From the NCBI GenBank assembly GCA_027625355.1, contig JAQBWI010000063.1, positions 1-6,487 of the forward strand: 6,487 nt of DNA. Direction: 5' to 3'. The stretch's first letter is position 1. Every line of letters begins with the position of its first letter. The DNA is from Pseudomonadota bacterium. GTDB taxonomy: Bacteria > Pseudomonadota > Alphaproteobacteria > HIMB59 > GCA-002718135. Position numbers and translations under genes: made by a program. The notes below the pieces were generated by a model that saw only the letters and a program-made list of their open reading frames with translations, was not told the DNA's origin and ran no database searches. Below are positions 1 to 5,051 of this stretch, one piece after another.

Positions 1-977
1 TTAATTGGAAAGAAAAAAATCTTGAAGAAATTATAAACATCTTTAACTCAAATAGTATGACTAATAATGGTATTGATATTTTTGATCTTTTGATAGATGA
101 CGCTATAACTTATAATAATATTCAAAAAAGTTGTGAAAATGGTGATTTATTTGCTTTTGACATAAATAAAGATATTCTACAAGCACCTGATGGTACTTTA
201 CCAGATAATGATTATATTACTTCAACACTAAATAAATGTTTAATAGGAAATTTAATTTTTTCATGGAATTATGCTTTTAATCTTAACAATATTAATCAAC
301 TTCCAAATAATGCTAAAGATTTTTTTGATACAAAAAAATTTCCTGGAAAAAGAGGAATACATATTAGTCCAAAAAGAAATATTGAGTTTGCACTGATAGC
401 TGATGGAGTAAAAAATAAAGCAGTTTATAAGGTTTTAAATGGCCAAAAAAATGCGATTCAAAGAGCAATTATAAAGATTGACAAACTTTGCACTGATCCC
501 AATGGAGGTTGCATTTTTTGGTCTTTAGGTTCTGAGCCTTTAGAGCTTCTTAAACAACAAAAAGTTGTTATGTCTACTGGTTGGAGTAACAGATTTTTTG
601 AGTTAGAAATTAAAAATAATTTTCCAATTCAACAAGTATGGAATGATCAGATTTTAGATTATGAATTTTTTGCCGTTAATAATCATTCAAAATATAAAAA
701 TTTGTCTTTAGATTTTATAAAATCTATTACTGCGACTGATATTTCATCAAACTTCTCTAAAGAAATACCATATTCACCTTGGCGAAAATCTTCTTTATCA
801 ATATTAAAAAATCATGATTCACACTATAAAGATAGTAATGTAAAAATATATGATTTTATCCCAACATCAGATATAAATTTTAATGAACATATATTTATTG
901 ATCATGAGTATTGGTCGAATAATTTAAATAAAGTTAATTCAGAGTGGGAAAAAAAAATTATCGATAAATTTAAATAA
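1..977 (+). CDS. Polyamine-type (PotD-like) ABC transporter substrate-binding protein, 5'-truncated by window edge
   Basis: This is the C-terminal part (324 codons visible) of an extracytoplasmic solute-binding protein of the spermidine/putrescine family (COG0687 type), which captures a small solute in the periplasm for an ABC importer. Family-typical stretches appear in order: FDLLIDD then a KSCENGDL segment, KCLIGNLIFSWNYAF, DFFDTKKFPGKRGIHISPK, IEFALIADGV, VVMSTGWSNRFF, VWNDQILDYEFFAV, and a C-terminal EYWSNNLNKVNSEW helix. The frame is open from base 3, giving NWKEKNLEEIINIFNSNS before the Met at 57. That Met lies inside the fold, so it is not the start; the signal peptide and first strands lie outside the window. 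Cys codons at 132 and 237 match positions often cysteine in this family. A second close pair, CTDPNGGC (489-512), is an insertion-like loop. It stops 12 bases before a convergent gene, so it ends its transcription unit. The ligand cannot be told from sequence; putrescine or spermidine is only the family default. Confidence 0.88.
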   Translation, partial: NWKEKNLEEIINIFNSNSMTNNGIDIFDLLIDDAITYNNIQKSCENGDLFAFDINKDILQAPDGTLPDNDYITSTLNKCLIGNLIFSWNYAFNLNNINQLPNNAKDFFDTKKFPGKRGIHISPKRNIEFALIADGVKNKAVYKVLNGQKNAIQRAIIKIDKLCTDPNGGCIFWSLGSEPLELLKQQKVVMSTGWSNRFFELEIKNNFPIQQVWNDQILDYEFFAVNNHSKYKNLSLDFIKSITATDISSNFSKEIPYSPWRKSSLSILKNHDSHYKDSNVKIYDFIPTSDINFNEHIFIDHEYWSNNLNKVNSEWEKKIIDKFK

Positions 978-989
978 ATTAATTCTTAA

Positions 990-2423
990 TTAATCAAGAG
1001 AAATACCAACGTTTTTTACTTGTAAATAAGATTTTAGAGCGTCTACACCTTTTTCCCTGCTATAGCCTGATTGTTTGTAACCACCAAATGGAGTTGCGTG
1101 ATTTCCAGCAAACCATTTGTTAACATAAACTTGACCTGACTCTAATTTACTTGCTGTCCAAGATGCTTTTTTTAAATCTTTGGTAAACACACCCGCACCT
1201 AGTCCAAAATCAGTATCATTAGCAATATGAATTGCTTCATCTTGATCTTCGTATTCAAGTACAGATAATACAGGACCAAATATTTCTTCTCTAGCAACAG
1301 ATGTATCTTGTTTTACATTATTTAATACTGTTGCTTCCATAAAATATCCTTCACGGTCTGCTCTTTTTCCACCATGAACTGCCTCTGCACCTTGTTGAAC
1401 CCCTGATCTTGCATAACCTTCAACTTTTTCTAATTGCTTTTCTGAAATAATAGGTGTTAGTCCTGTGTCTGCCTCATATCCTGGGCCAACTTTAAGAGAT
1501 TTGCTTAAGTCTACTAATTTAGTGATTAATTCATCTTTCACTGATTTATGAACAACTAATCTAGACATAGCGGTACATATTTGTCCTGCAACTCCAAATA
1601 TACCGTGACGAGCACTCTCTATTACTTGATCAAGATCGGCATCTTCGTAAACAATACCTGCTGACTTTCCACCAAGTTCAATAACGGCAGGAATTGTTTT
1701 ATCTGCACATGAATGTAATATTTTCTTTCCAGTCGAAACTGACCCTGTAAATACTACATGATTAACATCAGGATGTGATACTAAATAGGAACCGGCTTCA
1801 TTTCCAAAACCACAAATTATATTAATAAGGCCATTTGGAACTCCTGCATTTTCAATTGCTTTAGCAAGAAATGTAGCTGAAAGAGGTGTTAACTCAGCTG
1901 TCTTTACTATTGTAGAATTTCCAGTTGCAAAGGAACAAGCAAGAGATCTGCCAACCATTGATATAGGAAAGTTCCATGGAACAATATGGGCTGAAACACC
2001 AAAAGGTTCTAAAACAGTATAGTCAAATATTGTAGGTGAGACTGGAATTGTTTTGCCTTCAAGTTTATCGGTAAGACCAGCATAATAATCAAACATGTCA
2101 GCTACATCATTAAATTCTTTTATAGCTGATCCGAGCATTTTGCCATTTTCATAACAAAGGATTTTTCCACCTTCATCAGCAACTTTTCTTGTTTCATCTG
2201 CAATGCGATGCATTAGTTTTGCTCTTTCAAGTAAAGGCATATCAACTAATATTCTTGAATTAAAGGCTGCTTTTGCTGCAGATACAGCAAGGTCTACTTC
2301 ATTCTTTTTTGCACATGAAATTTCACCTATAATTTTACCTGTTGCAGGATCATCAACTTGAATAATATCTTTAGATTCGCTTTCTAACCATTTGCCGTCT
2401 ATGTAATTTTTATAGAGTTTCAT
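990..2423 (-). CDS. NAD-type aldehyde dehydrogenase (ALDH superfamily), 477 aa
   Basis: A cytoplasmic aldehyde dehydrogenase that oxidises an aldehyde to its carboxylic acid. The length (477 aa) is normal and the fold complete: an N-terminal YIDGKW strand, then the coenzyme domain with PWNF (Asn151, oxyanion), Lys174 in VKTAE, TGSVSTG (226-232), Glu249 in ELGGKS and catalytic Cys283 in GQIC, then EEIFGPV with Glu380 and PFGGYKQSG near the C terminus. Spacings of 23 (Asn to Lys), 34 (Glu to Cys) and 97 (Cys to Glu) match the canonical enzyme. Glu177, three residues after Lys174, is the residue that usually favours NAD over NADP. One small oddity is KTAE in place of the common KPAE. It resembles the broad betaine/4-aminobutyraldehyde-type group, but its substrate is not determined. 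The start at 2423 fits the family's N terminus, although no clear Shine-Dalgarno sequence precedes it. It is divergent from the second ALDH and convergent with the binding-protein gene, so it appears monocistronic here. Confidence 0.95.
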   Translation of the reverse strand: MKLYKNYIDGKWLESESKDIIQVDDPATGKIIGEISCAKKNEVDLAVSAAKAAFNSRILVDMPLLERAKLMHRIADETRKVADEGGKILCYENGKMLGSAIKEFNDVADMFDYYAGLTDKLEGKTIPVSPTIFDYTVLEPFGVSAHIVPWNFPISMVGRSLACSFATGNSTIVKTAELTPLSATFLAKAIENAGVPNGLINIICGFGNEAGSYLVSHPDVNHVVFTGSVSTGKKILHSCADKTIPAVIELGGKSAGIVYEDADLDQVIESARHGIFGVAGQICTAMSRLVVHKSVKDELITKLVDLSKSLKVGPGYEADTGLTPIISEKQLEKVEGYARSGVQQGAEAVHGGKRADREGYFMEATVLNNVKQDTSVAREEIFGPVLSVLEYEDQDEAIHIANDTDFGLGAGVFTKDLKKASWTASKLESGQVYVNKWFAGNHATPFGGYKQSGYSREKGVDALKSYLQVKNVGISLD

Positions 2424-2505
2424 ATATTTTAATTTTTGCTTATTTGTTCTTACATCTTATCATAAAAGAATTGATTTAACATACTAAAAAAACTAAATCA
2501 TTCTA
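2424..2505. promoter_or_regulatory. Divergent intergenic control region between the two aldehyde dehydrogenase genes
   Basis: These 82 very AT-rich bases separate two divergent genes and must carry both promoters unless transcription enters from elsewhere. For the minus-strand gene the best -10-like hexamer is TATGAT (plus coordinates 2464 down to 2459), 35 bases before its start codon; no good -35 matches it. For the plus-strand gene, TTGATT (2471-2476) and TAAATC (2494-2499) have a 17-base spacer and would place transcription start at about 2506, on the start codon itself. Both are weak matches in AT-rich DNA. Two inverted repeats, listed separately, lie in its right half. No Shine-Dalgarno sequence is visible for either gene. 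Confidence 0.5.
2472..2500. repeat. 7-bp inverted repeat with 15-base spacer, candidate operator
   Basis: TGATTTA (2472-2478) is matched exactly by its reverse complement TAAATCA (2494-2500). The arm centres are 22 bases apart, about two helical turns, so both half-sites would face the same side of the DNA, as expected for a dimeric regulator. It covers the weak plus-strand promoter candidate and ends 5 bases before the second ALDH start. No regulator gene is in the window. In DNA this AT-rich, chance 7-bp repeats are not rare. Confidence 0.3.
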
Positions 2506-2510
2506 ATGAT
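2497..2510. repeat. 14-bp palindrome overlapping the ALDH start codon
   Basis: ATCATT (2497-2502), two spacer bases CT, then AATGAT (2505-2510) form a perfect 6+2+6 dyad. The start codon of the plus-strand ALDH (2506-2508) lies in the right arm, and the left arm overlaps the right arm of the longer-spaced repeat. A protein bound here would block initiation. A two-base loop is too tight for an RNA hairpin with the full stem, so a DNA operator is the more natural reading. Chance occurrence is possible. Confidence 0.3.
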
Positions 2511-3885
2511 AAAAACCATATCCCCAATTGATAATTCTCTCTATTCTGAAATTCCTTATGCGAGTGATAGTGCAATTGAAAATACACTCACATCATCTAA
2601 TAAAGCTAAAACAACTTGGAAAAACACAGGTTTACAAGAAAGAAAAAAATTAATTGTAAAGTTTGTGGATTGTTTTTTATCTAACAGTAAGGAGATTGAA
2701 GAAGAGCTTTCTAGACAAATGGGGAGACCTATATCTCAGTGTGCTGGAGAATTGAGAGGGTTTGAGGAAAGAGCAAAATACATGATTGATAATGCAGAAA
2801 GAGCATTAGACAAAGTTGTTTCAAAAAATGACAATGAATTTGATAATTATGTTAGTAAAGATCCTTTAGGTACGATATTTGTAATAGCTCCTTGGAACTA
2901 TCCTTATAATACTTCTGTTAATTCAATTGTTCCAAGCTTACTTGCTGGAAACTGTGTAATTTTAAAACATTCATCACAAACACCTTTATGCGCTGAGCAA
3001 TTATTAAAAGCAGCCAAAAACTCTGGCATTCCAGAAAATGTTTTTCAAATTTTACACTTGGATCATTTATCAACTTCAAAGATAATTTCTGATCATCGGA
3101 TTAATCATGTTTTATTTACAGGATCTGTCTCAGGAGGTAGGGAAGTCAAAAAAGCTATTGGAACAAGATTTATAGGAGCAGGATTAGAGTTAGGTGGGAA
3201 AGATCCTGCATATGTAAGGTCTGATTGCAACTTTGAACATGCTGTAGAAAATTTAGTTGATGGTTCTTACTTTAATTCAGGTCAATCTTGTTGTGGAATT
3301 GAAAGAATATATGTTGATGAAAATATATTTGATAGTTTTGTTGAGGCTTTTAAAAAACAAACAGAAAAATATAATCTTGATAATCCATTAGATGAATCGA
3401 CTAACCTTGGCCCTGTTGTAAAGTTGAGTGCAGCAAATAATATTCGCAACCAAGTATTAAAAGCAATTAATGAAGGTGCCAAAAATATAATAGATGGATC
3501 TAAGTTTAAAAAAGATAATTCGGAGAATTGCTATGTATCACCCTCAGCATTAATTAATGTAAATCACGATATGGAATTTATGATGCAAGAAACTTTTGGG
3601 CCAACAGTTGGAATTATGAAAGTTAAAAATGAAAAAGAAGCAGAAGTTTTGATGAATGATAGTGCATATGGTTTAACAGCAAGTGTATGGACTGCTGATA
3701 AAGAATTTGCTGCTAACTTTGGGAATAAAATTCAAACAGGTACATTTTTTATGAATAGATGTGATTATCTTGATCCAGGACTTGCATGGACTGGTGTTAA
3801 AGATACAGGAATGGGCATCACTTTATCTGTTTTGGGATTTGATCATTTAACAAGAGCTAAAAGTTATCATTTAAGGAAAGTATAA
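2506..3885 (+). CDS. Aldehyde dehydrogenase, succinate-semialdehyde-dehydrogenase-like, 459 aa
   Basis: A second cytoplasmic ALDH of a different subfamily, close in length and N-terminal pattern to short succinate-semialdehyde dehydrogenases (ISPIDNSLYSEIP at the start, then RQMGRPISQCAGEL at 70-83). Catalytic residues are present: Asn131 in PWNY, Lys154, TGSVSGG (205-211), Glu228 in ELGGKD and catalytic Cys262 in GQSCCG, followed at once by Cys263; Glu362 lies in QETFGP. The Glu-to-Cys spacing of 34 is canonical. Ser157 stands three residues after Lys154 where NAD enzymes often have Glu, so NADP or dual use is plausible. The C terminus has PGLAWTGVKDTGMG in place of the usual PFGGxKxSG. It lies 4 bases ahead of the iron-type alcohol dehydrogenase and is almost certainly cotranscribed with it, so it probably oxidises the aldehyde that enzyme makes. 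The exact substrate (succinate semialdehyde, a hydroxyaldehyde or another) is not shown. The start at 2506 follows an in-frame TAA at 2494 and fits the family N terminus. Confidence 0.95.
   Translation: MIKTISPIDNSLYSEIPYASDSAIENTLTSSNKAKTTWKNTGLQERKKLIVKFVDCFLSNSKEIEEELSRQMGRPISQCAGELRGFEERAKYMIDNAERALDKVVSKNDNEFDNYVSKDPLGTIFVIAPWNYPYNTSVNSIVPSLLAGNCVILKHSSQTPLCAEQLLKAAKNSGIPENVFQILHLDHLSTSKIISDHRINHVLFTGSVSGGREVKKAIGTRFIGAGLELGGKDPAYVRSDCNFEHAVENLVDGSYFNSGQSCCGIERIYVDENIFDSFVEAFKKQTEKYNLDNPLDESTNLGPVVKLSAANNIRNQVLKAINEGAKNIIDGSKFKKDNSENCYVSPSALINVNHDMEFMMQETFGPTVGIMKVKNEKEAEVLMNDSAYGLTASVWTADKEFAANFGNKIQTGTFFMNRCDYLDPGLAWTGVKDTGMGITLSVLGFDHLTRAKSYHLRKV
3873..3880 (+). promoter_or_regulatory. 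Ribosome binding site for the iron-type alcohol dehydrogenase
   Basis: AAGGAAAG lies inside the last codons of the upstream ALDH. It is 9 bases before the ATG at 3890, 12 before the ATG at 3893 and 18 before the ATG at 3899, so it supports one of the first two. It is the clearest Shine-Dalgarno-like sequence seen before any start in this window. Confidence 0.5.
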
Positions 3886-3889
3886 GTAT

Positions 3890-5038
3890 ATGATGTCAAT
3901 GAATTGGAATTACCCAACAACTATATGGTTTGGAGATCAAAGAATTAATGAAATTCAAAAAGCTTGTGAGAGTTTAAATATTCAAAAGCCGTTAATTGTG
4001 ACAGATCCTGGAATATTAAAAACTGATATAATTGAAAAAATCAACTCATCTTTAAATACTAAAGCAAATATCTTTAGTGATGTTCAATCAAATCCAACTG
4101 GAAATAATGTTGAACTTGGAGTTACATATTTTAATTCAAATGCTCATGATGGAGTAATAGCTGTAGGAGGGGGGTCAGGAATGGATGTCGGTAAAGGTAT
4201 AGCCTTCATGGCTGGACAAAATAGACCTTTATGGGATTTTGAAGATATTGGTGATTATTGGACTCGAGCTAACAGTGAAGTGATAAAACCTATCATTGCT
4301 GTTCCGACTACAGCTGGTACTGGTTCAGAAACGGGAAGAGCTGGAGTTTATACTAATGAAGAAACAAAAGAAAAAAAAATCATTTTCCATCCTAAAATGC
4401 TTCCTTCCATAGTTATATTAGATCCTGAATTAACTGTGCCTTTGCCTAAATCTTTGACAGCATTTACGGGTATGGATGCACTGGCTCATTGTTTAGAATC
4501 GTATTGTTCAAATTTTTTTCATCCTTTTTCACAAGGAATTGCACTTGAGGGAATGTTTATTGTGAAAAATAATTTAATTAACGCTTATCATGATGGATCA
4601 AATTTAGATGCAAGAGGAAGCATGTTAGCTGCATCTTCAATGGGATCTATTGCTTTTCAAAAAGGGCTAGGAGCAATTCATTCTCTCAGTCATCCAGTTG
4701 GCGCAATATATAATACTCATCATGGCTTAACCAATGCTGTTTTTATGCCTTATGTTTTAAAAAGAAATAAAACAGTAATTGAAGAAAAAATAATATCTTT
4801 ATCAAGGTATTTAAACCTGGAAGATCAAACTTTTGAAGGATTTATGAATTGGATATTGTATTTAAGAAAGGAATTATTAATTCCTCACACTTTAAAAGAG
4901 CTAATTCAAGATGATTCAAAGTTTGAAGAAATGAGTAAGATGGCGAAAGATGATCCATCAACAGGAGGAAATCCTATTTCTCTTGAAACTACCGATTTCT
5001 ATAATTTGTATAAAGACTCTTATTCTGGGATATTATAA
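3890..5038 (+). CDS. Iron-containing (group III) alcohol dehydrogenase, 382 aa
   Basis: A cytoplasmic NAD(P)-dependent, metal-activated alcohol dehydrogenase of the FucO/DhaT/4-hydroxybutyrate dehydrogenase family, which interconverts a primary alcohol and its aldehyde. The length is that of FucO. The N-terminal Rossmann-like domain has the FGD strand (15-17) and the nucleotide-binding GGGSGMDVGK (93-102, with Asp99). TTAGTGSE (140-147) follows. The all-helical domain carries the metal ligands Asp196 and His200 (GMDALAH), His264 (in IHSLSHP) and His278 (THHG), with His268 as the second histidine of the signature. STGGNP near residue 357 is also typical. All key residues are intact, so it should be active. 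It starts 4 bases after the upstream ALDH stop; three nearby Met codons (3890, 3893, 3899) leave a three-residue ambiguity. The pairing with an ALDH points to alcohol-to-acid oxidation, or to aldehyde detoxification in both directions. 4-hydroxybutyrate or a short diol would suit the SSADH-like partner, but this is inference. Confidence 0.95.
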   Translation: MMSMNWNYPTTIWFGDQRINEIQKACESLNIQKPLIVTDPGILKTDIIEKINSSLNTKANIFSDVQSNPTGNNVELGVTYFNSNAHDGVIAVGGGSGMDVGKGIAFMAGQNRPLWDFEDIGDYWTRANSEVIKPIIAVPTTAGTGSETGRAGVYTNEETKEKKIIFHPKMLPSIVILDPELTVPLPKSLTAFTGMDALAHCLESYCSNFFHPFSQGIALEGMFIVKNNLINAYHDGSNLDARGSMLAASSMGSIAFQKGLGAIHSLSHPVGAIYNTHHGLTNAVFMPYVLKRNKTVIEEKIISLSRYLNLEDQTFEGFMNWILYLRKELLIPHTLKELIQDDSKFEEMSKMAKDDPSTGGNPISLETTDFYNLYKDSYSGIL

Positions 5039-5051
5039 ATAAATTTCAAAA

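Noticed and set aside
57..59. ATG at 57 as the start of the binding protein
   Set aside because: The frame is open to the left edge, and the residues after this Met match an internal strand and helix of the family; no signal peptide follows it.
977..991. AATTAA-TTC-TTAATT inverted repeat between the binding-protein and ALDH stops, as a bidirectional terminator
   Set aside because: The 6-bp stem is pure A/T with a three-base loop and no flanking T-run; such repeats are expected in this composition.
3282..3482. A 66-codon open frame on the minus strand inside the second ALDH gene
   Set aside because: It lies wholly within a strongly supported ALDH coding region, has no recognisable motif and is expected by chance opposite a real gene.
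990..3885. The two adjacent ALDH genes as a recent tandem or inverted duplication
   Set aside because: They differ in N terminus, active-site motif (GQICTA against GQSCCG), cofactor-site residue and C-terminal signature, so they belong to different subfamilies that happen to be neighbours.
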